Part shown: one piece after another, positions 1-8,611 of the stretch
Layout of the letters: each line of letters starts with the position of its first letter
Numbering within the stretch: position 1 is the stretch's first letter
Origin: Planctomycetota bacterium
GTDB taxonomy: Bacteria > Planctomycetota > Planctomycetia > Pirellulales > UBA7805
Assembly: GCA_014237955.1 (NCBI GenBank)
Contig: JABABY010000031.1
Location: forward strand, 1-14,163
Reading direction: 5' to 3'
DNA length: 14,163 bases
Notes under the pieces: model-generated
The model's database searches: none
What the model saw: only the letters and a program-made list of their open reading frames with translations
What the model was told of the DNA's origin: nothing
Made by a program: the position numbers and the translations under genes

Positions 1-398
1 GACAACATACATTCGAAAACTCTCCCCAGAAAAAATGAATTGAAGAGCATTTCATCGTCTTGATGATACAACAGGTCTTTATGGTACTTCCGATATGTCG
101 GTAAAATTTCGTCTCGAATCACAGTAAGCAACAAGCTTGCTTGTGCTACATCTCCAAATGCATCGTCTTCCAGCTGCAAGCGATCTAACTCTGATGCGAG
201 CATGGTTGTGACTGTATCCCACAGTGGAGTACCACCCGCGGCGGCCACTGTGGTGCCTCGCAAATTTCCACAGAACCGATAGAGGTTGTCTAGGTGGGCA
301 AGAAAACTCGAGTCGTTCACTCCCGAAGAGAAATTCAAATAGCCCAACACTGCTTGAACCGAATCATTGTTGTCTAAATGGAATTGCTGCGGTTTCAT
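1..398 (-). CDS. Unrecognised protein, N-terminal part (runs off left edge)
   Basis: Reading the minus strand from the ATG at 398-396, the frame stays open for 132 codons to the window edge, so the C-terminus is missing. The product begins MKPQQFHLDNNDSVQAVLGY and continues with a segment rich in Leu, Asn and Ser (NFSSGVNDSSFLAHLDNLY), then a helical acidic stretch ending in HKDLLYHQDDEMLFNSFFLG near residues 108-127. No signal peptide or membrane segment is visible, so it is probably cytoplasmic. I do not recognise the family. The frame continues upstream to a stop at 554-552, with another ATG at 440-438. That start would add 14 residues (MVAGRKTIHVATPK), and neither start has a convincing ribosome binding site. 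I prefer 398 only because the downstream text looks more protein-like. The gene is divergent from the propeller gene at 825. The reading frame is fairly secure; the function is unknown. Confidence 0.7.
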   Translation of the reverse strand, partial: MKPQQFHLDNNDSVQAVLGYLNFSSGVNDSSFLAHLDNLYRFCGNLRGTTVAAAGGTPLWDTVTTMLASELDRLQLEDDAFGDVAQASLLLTVIRDEILPTYRKYHKDLLYHQDDEMLFNSFFLGRVFECML

Positions 399-824
399 TT
401 TCGGTGTTGCAACGTGGATCGTTTTTCGCCCCGCGACCATCGTAGTAACCAAACCTATATCGGCCAACCGGCAACAATGCCAGCCTTTGAAGGTCTGTTT
501 GGAAACATGGACAATCGGGCAAATTGAGAACCGAAAAGGTTCATCGAATGGCTAGATCTGCTGACTGACTGCAGTGGCCACAAAGATTTCCTCCAAAATT
601 GAAAAGGAAGGGCCTTCAATCAAATCGCTGAATCTTTTGATCTAAAGCGGCGAATAGCGCGAAACCGTGATGTACTCCCCTCTGTAGGTGGGGTTCGCAC
701 GCCTGTGTAAAAGAATTCAATTAAAATAACTAATGGGCGATTTTAGGGTGTTGATCTCCCAAACTGTTGTTCCTTTTGGCGTCGCGCGTCTCTCACTCGC
801 TTCTTAAAGCGTAAAGGTACCTTA
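399..824. other. Gene-free divergent intergenic region
   Basis: This stretch separates the minus-strand gene at the left edge from the plus-strand propeller gene, so promoters for both should lie here. Short open frames exist but none has protein-like content or a plausible start. On the plus strand, TAAAAT at 722-727 resembles a -10 box but has no good -35 partner. An imperfect inverted repeat pairs GCGAA-(A)-CC at 659-666 with GGTTCGC at 692-698. It is too weak to call a terminator or riboswitch. I see nothing else that I can support. Confidence 0.5.
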
Positions 825-2300
825 ATGATCCGACCTCAAACCTTTTACTGCTTTTTATTGCTGCTGCTTCATCCGACACTTGGTTTTAGTGATCCCCTTA
901 TCCATGAGGCAAGGGCTCAGGCCCAGGGTCTTACCCGATCTTGGTTTGCCCAAGCACAGTTAAATCGATCTCAGGACAAAGTAGAAAGTGTTACCTTTGA
1001 TAGACGCCCTGGCGAAAAACATGGAATCCTGTTTCTGCAGACGCAGCAGGGGACCATTCAGGCATTCGACTCCGAAACGGGAGCAGTTCTTTGGGTGAAT
1101 CATGTTGGATCTCCCAATCATCCGACAACACCAATTGGTGTTGGCCCGAACCATGCCGCTGTCCTCAATGGGTCGTATCTCTACGTATTTGATCGTTTGA
1201 CTGGTAAGTTTATCTTGCAACGAAAGATGGAAGAGATTCCTGGCGGAGGACCGGGAGTTAGCAAGGAACGGGCATTTGTGCCTTGTCTCAATGGTGTTCT
1301 CGAGGCGATTTCCCTCAACAAAAAGGGTCCTGTAAACAACAATAATGCTGGCGGAAAAGAAAATAATGGCTCTGCTAAAGTAGAACAACAGAGATGGAAG
1401 CACATGTCTTTTGCTCCCATCATGGTACAGCCTCTGGTAACACCGCGAATAGGAGACAAATCCGAATATGTTGGCTGGTCTAATGATTATGGGGAATTTT
1501 ATGTGGCTTCTGCGTTCCCTATGGAAGCGCTCTATTTCCTTCCAACACGTGACCGTATTACTGCGCCACCAGCATACTCCCCTCCAAAAATCACTGCAAA
1601 CAACAACCATCTAAGACCATCGGGACACTTTTATTTGGGGTCCCTTAATGGCTATCTTTACAAAATCCAGGAAACCACCGGCAATGTTATTTGGCGGTTT
1701 CCCGCCGGTGAACCCATACTCTATACCCCCTTAACTGTCGGTGATCGCATTTATGTGGCCACGGAACATGGGGGACTTTACTGTGTAATGGATGACATCA
1801 CCGGCGGATCCCGATTAACGGATGATGCGAATAATACAAACATTGATTCAACGGGCAACAACGATCAGCTGATTTGGCACGCAAAGGATATCAGTCGCGT
1901 TTTGGCGGCGACTCCCGACCGTGTGTTTGGCTTGGATGATTTGGGAAACGTTCGCATTCTGCATTCCGAAACCGGCCGCAATCTAGGCGTGCTGCAAACT
2001 GAGGATGTGTCCTTTTCTGTCGTCAATCAAGTCAACGATCGAATCTACTTGGTGACCGATGACGGTGTCGTTCAATGCCTGCACGATCGCCGATATCCTA
2101 AGCCCCATTACTACTTTTCGGACGATAGTTCTGAAAAAGGGAAAAAACCCGATGAAGGTGACCAATCAGACCCAGACTTCGAAAACCGCCCAGAGGATGT
2201 TTCGGATGATCAAAATAGCGGGGACAATCCTTTCGAAAATAGGGACGATTCAGGACCAAATGACGGCGAAGAAGAAGAAAGCGACAATCCTTTTGAATAA
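825..2300 (+). CDS. Exported PQQ-like beta-propeller repeat protein with acidic NPFE-containing tail
   Basis: A 491-residue protein. Residues 1-22 form a typical signal peptide (a short basic start, then a leucine-rich core FLLLLLHP, with likely cleavage near LGFSD), so it is exported. The body carries propeller blades of the PQQ/quinoprotein (BamB-like) kind: repeats in which a strand such as GILFLQTQQGTIQAFDSETG is followed by a tryptophan or hydrophobic docking strand. Blades are seen near 66-92 (TGAVLW), 115-135, 266-292 (TGNVIW), 305-325, 345-380 and 405-420. A low-complexity Asn-rich insertion (NNNN) interrupts the repeats near 170-185. Residues 430-491 are a disordered, strongly acidic tail with DNPFE at about 467-471 and again at the very C-terminus, 487-491. 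Such proteins are often scaffolds or outer-membrane assembly factors, but no catalytic residue can be assigned, so the function is open. A true BamB would lack this tail. The start ATG lies just before the signal peptide. Confidence 0.8.
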   Translation: MIRPQTFYCFLLLLLHPTLGFSDPLIHEARAQAQGLTRSWFAQAQLNRSQDKVESVTFDRRPGEKHGILFLQTQQGTIQAFDSETGAVLWVNHVGSPNHPTTPIGVGPNHAAVLNGSYLYVFDRLTGKFILQRKMEEIPGGGPGVSKERAFVPCLNGVLEAISLNKKGPVNNNNAGGKENNGSAKVEQQRWKHMSFAPIMVQPLVTPRIGDKSEYVGWSNDYGEFYVASAFPMEALYFLPTRDRITAPPAYSPPKITANNNHLRPSGHFYLGSLNGYLYKIQETTGNVIWRFPAGEPILYTPLTVGDRIYVATEHGGLYCVMDDITGGSRLTDDANNTNIDSTGNNDQLIWHAKDISRVLAATPDRVFGLDDLGNVRILHSETGRNLGVLQTEDVSFSVVNQVNDRIYLVTDDGVVQCLHDRRYPKPHYYFSDDSSEKGKKPDEGDQSDPDFENRPEDVSDDQNSGDNPFENRDDSGPNDGEEEESDNPFE

Positions 2301-2396
2301 TATCTTCTTTTTCCTGTCTGTTTTGACCCTCGTTTCCACAGCGTAAAGTTCTACAACGCTCGTTGATCCGGTCCGTTCGTGAATCGCCAATGTTCC

Positions 2397-2417
2397 AGTT
2401 CGGACAATCGCCGAACT
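2397..2417. promoter_or_regulatory. Perfect inverted repeat upstream of purH (possible operator)
   Basis: AGTTCGG at 2397-2403 and CCGAACT at 2411-2417 are exact reverse complements separated by 7 bases, 100 bases before the purH start. There is no T-run after it, so it is not an intrinsic terminator. The half-site contains CCGAAC, the core of the PurBox bound by Firmicutes PurR, but the spacing differs from the 16-17 bases usual there, and a PurR of that kind is not known to me in planctomycetes. A weak promoter-like pair follows: TTGACG at 2435-2440 and TAAACC at 2459-2464, 18 bases apart. Confidence 0.3.
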
Positions 2418-2516
2418 CTCGCACTGCCCACCTCTTGACGCTTGAGCAGTATCCGGCGTAAACCATGGTTCCCTCAAAAAAGGATCTCCAACTCTAAACC
2501 AAACCCCATTGGCCTC

Positions 2517-4097
2517 ATGTCCGATCCAACAATCGAACGTGCGCTCATCAGCGTTAGTAACAAACAAGGGATTGTCGAATTTGCCCAGGCACTCGTCGAG
2601 GCCGATATCGAACTGTTTAGTACCGGGGGCACCAAGCAACATCTACTCGATGCGAACATTGCCGTCCGCGATATCGCCGAATATACCGGTTTTCCGGAAA
2701 TGATGGATGGTCGCCTTAAGACACTGCATCCCAAAGTCCATGGGGGAATTCTTTGTCGTCACGATCGACCTGATGACATGGCAGCAATCGCAAACTGCGA
2801 CATACTGACTTTTCCACTAGTTGTGGTGAATCTCTATCCATTTGAAGATACGATTGCTCGCGAAGATGCCACGTTTGATATGGCAATCGAGAATATTGAT
2901 ATTGGTGGTCCTACCATGATCCGCGCGGCCGCAAAAAATCACGCTCACACCACCATCGTCACCACCCCTATTCAATATGATAACGTCCTTGAGCAGATCA
3001 AGGCAGGAGGCGCTACGACGTTACAATTAAGACAGCAATTGGCGTTGGCAGCTTTTGCGCTTACAGCCCGCTATGATTGTGCGATCGCGGACTATTTCTC
3101 CCATACCATTTCAGAAACAGAAGAAAAGACTTTTCCTGCCACTAGACTCTGCCTTTCGCTGGACCTCAAAACCAAGTTGAGATATGGTGAAAATCCACAT
3201 CAGAAAGCGGGACTTTATGGTTGTTCTGATTTTGAACAGCCGTCTCTAGTCCATGCGAAACAAATTAATGGTAAGGAACTCTCGTACAATAACTACCTGG
3301 ACTTAGATAGTGCGCTTACGATCGCACGTGCACTGCCTGCACCTGCAGCTGTTGTTATAAAACACAATAACCCCTGCGGGGCCTCCTCTGCGGAATCTTT
3401 AGCAACGGCAACTCAAAACGCTTTTGAAGGCGATCCTGTCAGCGCTTTCGGGTCGGTTTTGAGTTTCAATCAGGAGGTAGATCGAGCCACTGCCGAAATT
3501 CTGGTTGAACCGGATAAGTTTGTCGAGGCGATTGTGGCTCCTTCGTTCAGCCCGGAAGCGGTAGATATTCTCACCACGCGACCGAAATGGAAAAATAATG
3601 TGAGGCTAATGGAGGTTGGTCCACTCGACCACAACAGTGTGCGCAGTGAAGTTCGACAGGTTGCAGGAGGTCTGCTTGTACAAGAAACCGATTTCCAACC
3701 AGACCTCTATAATGAGTGGTTCGTAAAGACTGATTCTCAGCCCAATGACAATCAATTAGAAGATATCCGTTTTGCCTGGCGGGTGGTCCGGCAAGTAAAG
3801 TCCAACGCGATTGTACTCGTCAAGAACAATACACTTATTGGAGTCGGGGCAGGACAAATGAGTCGGGTGGATGCGGTTGATTTGGCACTTCGTAAAGCTG
3901 ATGATCGGGCCCATGGGTGTGTCTTGGCAAGTGATGCCTTCTTTCCATTTGCCGATTCTATTGAAACTGCTGCGGCAAGTGGGATAACCGCCATCGTGCA
4001 ACCAGGGGGATCTCGGCGCGATGAAGAGGTAATCGCAGCCTGCAACCGCCATCAATTACCGATGATCTTCACCGGGCGCAGGCATTTCAAACATTAA
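2517..4097 (+). CDS. purH: Bifunctional AICAR transformylase / IMP cyclohydrolase
   Basis: This enzyme catalyses the last two steps of de novo purine synthesis in the cytoplasm: formylation of AICAR with 10-formyl-THF, then ring closure to IMP. Starting at ATG 2517 gives 526 residues, the usual family length. The frame extends back to a TTG at 2442, but the extra 25 residues are not family-like, whereas the text after 2517 begins directly with the conserved RALISVSNK strand. The N-terminal MGS-like cyclohydrolase domain (about 1-150) shows STGGT (35-39), MMDGRLKTLHPKVHGG (62-77), NLYPF (105-109) and NIDIGGPTMIRAA (126-138). The transformylase domain (about 150-526) shows LRYGENPHQ (221-229), the catalytic Lys-His pair in KHNNPCG (K282, H283) and FFPFAD and QPGGSRRDEE near the C-terminus, ending in FTGRRHF. 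All key motifs are present. There is no clear Shine-Dalgarno sequence. It is followed 117 bases later by trpC, an unrelated pathway, so a shared operon is possible but not required. Confidence 0.97.
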   Translation: MSDPTIERALISVSNKQGIVEFAQALVEADIELFSTGGTKQHLLDANIAVRDIAEYTGFPEMMDGRLKTLHPKVHGGILCRHDRPDDMAAIANCDILTFPLVVVNLYPFEDTIAREDATFDMAIENIDIGGPTMIRAAAKNHAHTTIVTTPIQYDNVLEQIKAGGATTLQLRQQLALAAFALTARYDCAIADYFSHTISETEEKTFPATRLCLSLDLKTKLRYGENPHQKAGLYGCSDFEQPSLVHAKQINGKELSYNNYLDLDSALTIARALPAPAAVVIKHNNPCGASSAESLATATQNAFEGDPVSAFGSVLSFNQEVDRATAEILVEPDKFVEAIVAPSFSPEAVDILTTRPKWKNNVRLMEVGPLDHNSVRSEVRQVAGGLLVQETDFQPDLYNEWFVKTDSQPNDNQLEDIRFAWRVVRQVKSNAIVLVKNNTLIGVGAGQMSRVDAVDLALRKADDRAHGCVLASDAFFPFADSIETAAASGITAIVQPGGSRRDEEVIAACNRHQLPMIFTGRRHFKH

Positions 4098-4214
4098 GCA
4101 TGTAGATTATGCTCTGAATGCATGCAAAGCCTCTATCGTTCTCTGGTTTTGGGGCCGCAAAGAGAGCCGCGCTGTTCATAGATTGCAAGCTCGCAGCCGC
4201 TGAGTGTTATTCCG

Positions 4215-4997
4215 ATGCCAACAATCCTCGATACAATCCTTGTCACAAAACGCAGAGAAATAGCGGATGCACAGCAGGCAATTCCTGAAAACGAGTTGCG
4301 GGCCGCCCTGCAAGATGCGCCCAAAGTACGCAATTTTCATACGCCTCTTTCCCAAAGTGGTTCGGTAAATCTGATTGCCGAAATAAAAAAGGCGAGTCCA
4401 TCCGCGGGCATCATCCGCCCTGATTTCGATCCGGGAGAGATCGCTACAATCTATGCTGAACATGGCGCGACTTGTCTTAGCGTACTGACAGATGCCCCGT
4501 ATTTTCAGGGACATCTCTCCTACCTAAACCGTATCCGCAGTGTCGTTGATTTGCCCCTGCTTCGTAAAGATTTCATTTTAGATACATACCAACTCCTCGA
4601 AGCCCGTGTTGCTGGAGCAGATGCCGTTCTTTTGATTGCAGAATGTCTTGATGATCATCAACTGCGCGAACTTTACCACGAAAGCCTAGAGTTGGGCATG
4701 ACACCTCTCGTGGAATTCTATGAACCAGATAACCTTCAAAGAGTGCTGGATATCGGTGCTACTCTCATCGGAATCAATAATCGTGACTTGCGGACTTTTG
4801 AAACCGACCTCAATCATACGATCCGTTTGCAAAAACACATTCCCGATCAGTGCCTTGTTGTAAGCGAGAGCGGCATTCGCACACAGGAGGATGTTGCACG
4901 CTTACGATTAGCCGGTGTAGATGCCATGCTTGTTGGTGAAACCCTGATGAAAAACCATAACATCGGCGAGTCTGTTGATGCATTACTCGGGCAATAA
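4215..4997 (+). CDS. trpC: Indole-3-glycerol phosphate synthase
   Basis: Converts 1-(2-carboxyphenylamino)-1-deoxyribulose 5-phosphate to indole-3-glycerol phosphate in tryptophan synthesis, in the cytoplasm. At 260 residues it is a stand-alone (beta/alpha)8 barrel, not a fusion with TrpF. The active-site positions are all visible: E56 and K58 in LIAEIKKASPS, K118 in LLRKDFI, E167 in TPLVEFYE, N188-N189 in GINNRDL, and E218-S219-G220 in VSESGI, with the phosphate-binding VDAMLVGETLM near 235-245. One small variation is SPSAG in place of the more frequent SPSKG after the first strand; this also occurs in the family. The start ATG follows a 117-base gap after purH and the N-terminus (ILDTILVTKRREI) matches the family, so no other start is needed. 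No other trp gene is in the window. It is convergent with carB, 134 bases away, with no obvious terminator hairpin between them. Confidence 0.97.
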   Translation: MPTILDTILVTKRREIADAQQAIPENELRAALQDAPKVRNFHTPLSQSGSVNLIAEIKKASPSAGIIRPDFDPGEIATIYAEHGATCLSVLTDAPYFQGHLSYLNRIRSVVDLPLLRKDFILDTYQLLEARVAGADAVLLIAECLDDHQLRELYHESLELGMTPLVEFYEPDNLQRVLDIGATLIGINNRDLRTFETDLNHTIRLQKHIPDQCLVVSESGIRTQEDVARLRLAGVDAMLVGETLMKNHNIGESVDALLGQ

Positions 4998-5131
4998 GTG
5001 GCTTCGTGCATCTGGCCAAGGCCGTTCAAAGAATGGTGTCGTTGCTCAAAGCATGGATAGCGTCTCAAGGCAGGAATGTAGACACAGCCATCACCGCCAA
5101 ATAGTCGAGAGACGTGAGCTAGCGAATCCGG

Positions 5132-8100
5132 TCAGGCACTACTGATTGCTTCCGTCTGTGTCGGCCCCGAGTGCAGGCGATCTTGCAGTGCCTCTACGAT
5201 AAGCCCCTCTTCCTGCAATGCCTCCAGGGCAAGGACGACTGCACCAATACCCTGAATCGTCGTCACGCAGGGAATATCACCTGAAACACAGGCGGCACGA
5301 ATACGGCCTTCATCAGTACGGGCTCCCTTTCCACTGGGTGTATTCATGATCAGTTGCACATCTTCGTTGGCCAGAAAATCAAGAAGGTTAGGATGTCCCT
5401 CCTTCAACTTCCGGACAATCTCGACGGCAAGACCGGCATCGCGTAATTTTTCAGCCGTTCCCTCCGTGGCCAATAGATCGTATCCAAGTGCAGACAATCG
5501 TTCTGCGAATGCCACGACGGCCTCCTGATGCCTCTTGGCAACACTCACAAATATTTTCCCCTGTTGAGGTATCACGACACCGGCCGCTATCTGACCTTTA
5601 GCAAAGGCCACTGAAAACTTGGTGCCAACCCCCATCACTTCACCTGTGCTTTTCATTTCCGGACCTAGCACTATGTCGACCCCGGCAAACTTACGAAATG
5701 GAAAAACACTCTCCTTAACCGATACACCGCGCGGTATAGGGTCCGTGCTGCAGCCAAGCTCACAAAGGGTAATCGGGTCGTCTAAAATATCATCGGCCAT
5801 GATTTTGGCTGCTATTTTTGCCACAGGCATGCCCGTTGCTTTCGCTACGAAAGGCACGGTGCGACTTCCACGTGGATTGACTTCAATCACATATATATTT
5901 TGTCGGCCCTCTTCTTTTTTCACAGCGAACTGCACATTCATGAGCCCCTTTACATGCAGTGCGCGAGCGAGATTGACTGTCGCATCACGAATTTCAGCAA
6001 CAACCGATTTTGGCAAGTTGCAGGGTGGGATCACGCAGGCAGAGTCCCCCGAATGAACGCCCGCCTCTTCAATATGCTCCATGATGCCTGCAACGACTGC
6101 TGTTTTTCCATCAAAAATACAATCGACGTCGACTTCAATAGCATCTTCAAGAAAACGGTCAATAAGTACCGGCTGTCCCTCCGCAACGACAAATCCTTCC
6201 CTAACAAACTCTTCCAACTGGCTCTGGTCGTAACAGATCCCCATTGCCCGACCGCCCAGGACAAAACTGGGGCGAACTAGAACTGGGTAACCAATCTTCT
6301 GGGCTACGAGGCGCGCTTGGTCGACTGTAAGAGCGATGCCATTTGGCGGGTGTTTTAACTGGAGTCGTTGCAACAGCGACTGAAATTTTTCGCGGTCTTC
6401 TGCTGCTTCGATGGTATCAACACTAGTGCCAATGATCGGCACGCCCGCGTTGTAGAGGGCCCTCGCAAGATTTAGGGGCGTCTGACCCCCAAACTGAATG
6501 ATGACTCCATCCGGCTTAATTCGATCGCATATGTTCAGCACATCTTCAGTCGTAAGCGGCTCAAAAAAAAGCAGGTCACTTGTGTCGTAGTCTGTACTCA
6601 CTGTCTCTGGATTCGAGTTCACCATAATCGACTCAATACCTAACTCCTGCAAAGCAAAACTCGCATGGCAACAGCAGTAGTCAAACTCAATCCCTTGTCC
6701 GATACGGTTGGGTCCCCCACCGAGAATCATCACCCTTTTGCGACCCGGTTGCTTGGGTGGCGTCTCATCCTCCTGCTCATAGGTGGAATAGTAATAGGGG
6801 GTATACGCTTCAAACTCTGCAGCACAGGTGTCGACCGACTTGAAGGTAACATTCACGCCTAGCAACTGCCGGCGTTTCCGGATCTCTTCATCGGTTGAAT
6901 TCCAAATGGTTGCTAACTGACGATCTGAAAAACCGGCCTGTTTGGCCCGTCGCATGTCTGGTTCTTGAACTTCATGAACTCTTCCCAACTGGCGAAGTTC
7001 GTCTTCCATCTCGACGAGTTCGTTAATTTGGGAGAGAAACCAGCGATCGATACCTGTGATTTCGTATATTTCCTCAAGAGACATTCCGCTTTTTAGTGCA
7101 TACCGCAAATACCAGACTCGCTGTTCGCAAGGCAGCGCCAGTTTGGCACGAATGGACTCGAGCGATGGTTGCTCAGCAGTACCCCAACGATCCTTCGAAT
7201 CGCAACCAATTCCAAATCGTCCGACTTCGAGCCCACGAAGTGCTTTCTGAAACGACTCCTTAAATGTCCGGCCAATCGCCATTGTCTCACCAACACTTTT
7301 CATTTGTGTCGTAAGTGTCGATTCCGCTTCCGGAAATTTCTCAAATGCGAATCGCGGGATCTTCGTAACCACATAATCAATGGTCGGTTCAAAACATGCC
7401 ATCGTTTCACGGGTAATATCGTTAGGCAATTCGTGGAGTCTGTAACCGATTGCCAGTTTGGCAGCTATTTTGGCAATCGGAAATCCGGTGGCTTTTGAGG
7501 CCAGAGCACTAGAACGGCTAACGCGAGGATTCATCTCAATAACAATCATGCGACCTGTTTGCGGATCGATCGCAAACTGAATATTGGACCCTCCGGTTTC
7601 CACGCCGATTTCCCGTATGATCGCCAATGAAGCATCTCGCATCCGCTGATATTCTTTATCGGTCAATGTCTGCGCGGGAGCGACCGTAATGGAATCACCC
7701 GTATGCACTCCCATGGGATCGAAATTTTCTATGGCACAAATAATCACCACATTGTCATCTACATCACGCATCACCTCCATTTCATATTCTTTCCATCCAA
7801 TCACCGATTCTTCAATCAGCACTTGGGTCACCGGTGATTGCTCAAGGCCATCTCGCACAAATCGGTCGAATTCCTCACGGTTATAGGCGATGCTCGATCC
7901 CGATCCTCCCAACGTAAAACTAGGGCGGACAACGCAAGGCAATCCAATCTCTGCTTGTACCGATTTTGCTTCATCCAGACAGGTGGCAATACGTCCGCGA
8001 CATATATCCAGTCGTATTTTTTCCATTGCTTGTTTAAATTGCTCGCGATCCTCAGCCTTCGCAATCACATCGGCCCGCGCACCAATCATTTCTACGTTAT

Positions 8101-8431
8101 ATTTTTTTAAAATACCCTGCTGCTCCAGATCCATCGCCAAATTAAGTCCTGTCTGCCCTCCTAGCGTGGGCAGTAGGGCATCAGGACGTTCGCTCTGAAT
8201 AACTTTTTCAACGATCTCGCAGGTCAATGGCTCAAGATAGGTGCGATCCGCCGTATTGGGATCGGTCATAATGGTCGCGGGATTTGAATTCACCAATACG
8301 ACTTCATACCCTTCTTCGCGCAGCGCTTTACAGGCCTGAGTACCCGAGTAGTCGAACTCGCAAGCTTGGCCGATCACAATTGGCCCTGAACCGATGATAA
8401 GAATTTTCTGGATGTCGTCGCGGCGGGGCAC
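5132..8431 (-). CDS. carB: Carbamoyl-phosphate synthase large subunit
   Basis: With the CarA glutaminase (not in this window), CarB makes carbamoyl phosphate from bicarbonate, ammonia and two ATP for arginine and pyrimidines. It has the full duplicated architecture. The carboxyphosphate half (about 1-395) carries GSGPIVIGQ (14-22), a first ATP-grasp with RPSFTLGGSGSS (169-180) and EMNPRVSRSSAL (299-310). An oligomerisation region follows (about 395-550). The carbamoyl-phosphate half opens with GGGPNRIGQGIEFDY (571-585) and contains RPSFVLGGRAMG and EVNPRGSRTVPF. The MGS-like allosteric domain starts near 958 (GKIFVSVAKR) and includes NTPSGKGARTDEG. The frame extends back to a TTG at 8452, but I choose the GTG at 8431-8429 (1099 residues): it gives the family-typical start VPRRDDIQKILIIG and lies 11 bases after a strong GAAGGAGG that the TTG start would place inside the gene. 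It is divergent from argH. Confidence 0.97.
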   Translation of the reverse strand: MPRRDDIQKILIIGSGPIVIGQACEFDYSGTQACKALREEGYEVVLVNSNPATIMTDPNTADRTYLEPLTCEIVEKVIQSERPDALLPTLGGQTGLNLAMDLEQQGILKKYNVEMIGARADVIAKAEDREQFKQAMEKIRLDICRGRIATCLDEAKSVQAEIGLPCVVRPSFTLGGSGSSIAYNREEFDRFVRDGLEQSPVTQVLIEESVIGWKEYEMEVMRDVDDNVVIICAIENFDPMGVHTGDSITVAPAQTLTDKEYQRMRDASLAIIREIGVETGGSNIQFAIDPQTGRMIVIEMNPRVSRSSALASKATGFPIAKIAAKLAIGYRLHELPNDITRETMACFEPTIDYVVTKIPRFAFEKFPEAESTLTTQMKSVGETMAIGRTFKESFQKALRGLEVGRFGIGCDSKDRWGTAEQPSLESIRAKLALPCEQRVWYLRYALKSGMSLEEIYEITGIDRWFLSQINELVEMEDELRQLGRVHEVQEPDMRRAKQAGFSDRQLATIWNSTDEEIRKRRQLLGVNVTFKSVDTCAAEFEAYTPYYYSTYEQEDETPPKQPGRKRVMILGGGPNRIGQGIEFDYCCCHASFALQELGIESIMVNSNPETVSTDYDTSDLLFFEPLTTEDVLNICDRIKPDGVIIQFGGQTPLNLARALYNAGVPIIGTSVDTIEAAEDREKFQSLLQRLQLKHPPNGIALTVDQARLVAQKIGYPVLVRPSFVLGGRAMGICYDQSQLEEFVREGFVVAEGQPVLIDRFLEDAIEVDVDCIFDGKTAVVAGIMEHIEEAGVHSGDSACVIPPCNLPKSVVAEIRDATVNLARALHVKGLMNVQFAVKKEEGRQNIYVIEVNPRGSRTVPFVAKATGMPVAKIAAKIMADDILDDPITLCELGCSTDPIPRGVSVKESVFPFRKFAGVDIVLGPEMKSTGEVMGVGTKFSVAFAKGQIAAGVVIPQQGKIFVSVAKRHQEAVVAFAERLSALGYDLLATEGTAEKLRDAGLAVEIVRKLKEGHPNLLDFLANEDVQLIMNTPSGKGARTDEGRIRAACVSGDIPCVTTIQGIGAVVLALEALQEEGLIVEALQDRLHSGPTQTEAISSA

Positions 8432-8442
8432 TGTTTGGTTTG

Positions 8443-8450
8443 CCTCCTTC
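8443..8450 (-). promoter_or_regulatory. Strong Shine-Dalgarno deciding the carB start
   Basis: Read on the minus strand this is GAAGGAGG, an almost complete anti-16S complement, with 11 bases between its last G and the GTG at 8431. It is the clearest ribosome binding site in the window and excludes the upstream in-frame TTG at 8452, which would overlap it. Confidence 0.7.
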
Positions 8451-8541
8451 AATCAAAGCAGAGGAGTGTTTTTGAGCGTCTAAAATCTCTCAACATTACC
8501 ACGTCTCGAACCGACAATTCAAGCTGCCAATAGCGCCTGCC

Positions 8542-8600
8542 ACCAAATCGGTTGCCTGCCAGAAACCACAACGGAAAAAAGACGATAAAGCCGACTTGGT
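8542..8600 (-). repeat. 10-base imperfect inverted repeat in the carB leader
   Basis: ACCAAATCGG at 8542-8551 and CCGACTTGGT at 8591-8600 can pair over ten positions with a 39-base loop. On the plus strand one position is an A-C mismatch, but on the minus strand the same position becomes a G-U pair. The stem would therefore be continuous in a carB leader transcript. A repeat of this quality may arise by chance in a region this size. Confidence 0.25.
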
Positions 8601-8611
8601 AAAAGGCCCGA

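Noticed and set aside
559..578. CTGACTGACTGCAGTGG with a small palindrome CTGCAG as a repeat or attachment site.
   Set aside because: It is very short, single copy, and has no integrase or second copy nearby.
960..1610. A long minus-strand frame inside the propeller gene.
   Set aside because: Its product is rich in Cys, Arg and Phe in the way of antisense shadows and shows no domain, while the plus-strand frame has a signal peptide and propeller repeats.
4098..4214. GCATG/CATGC repeat after purH as a terminator or operator.
   Set aside because: The arms are 5 bases with a loop of about 20 bases and no T-run; this is weak enough to be chance.
4998..5131. Bidirectional terminator between convergent trpC and carB.
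   Set aside because: Only tiny palindromes such as GGCCAAGGCC are present, without T-runs on either strand.
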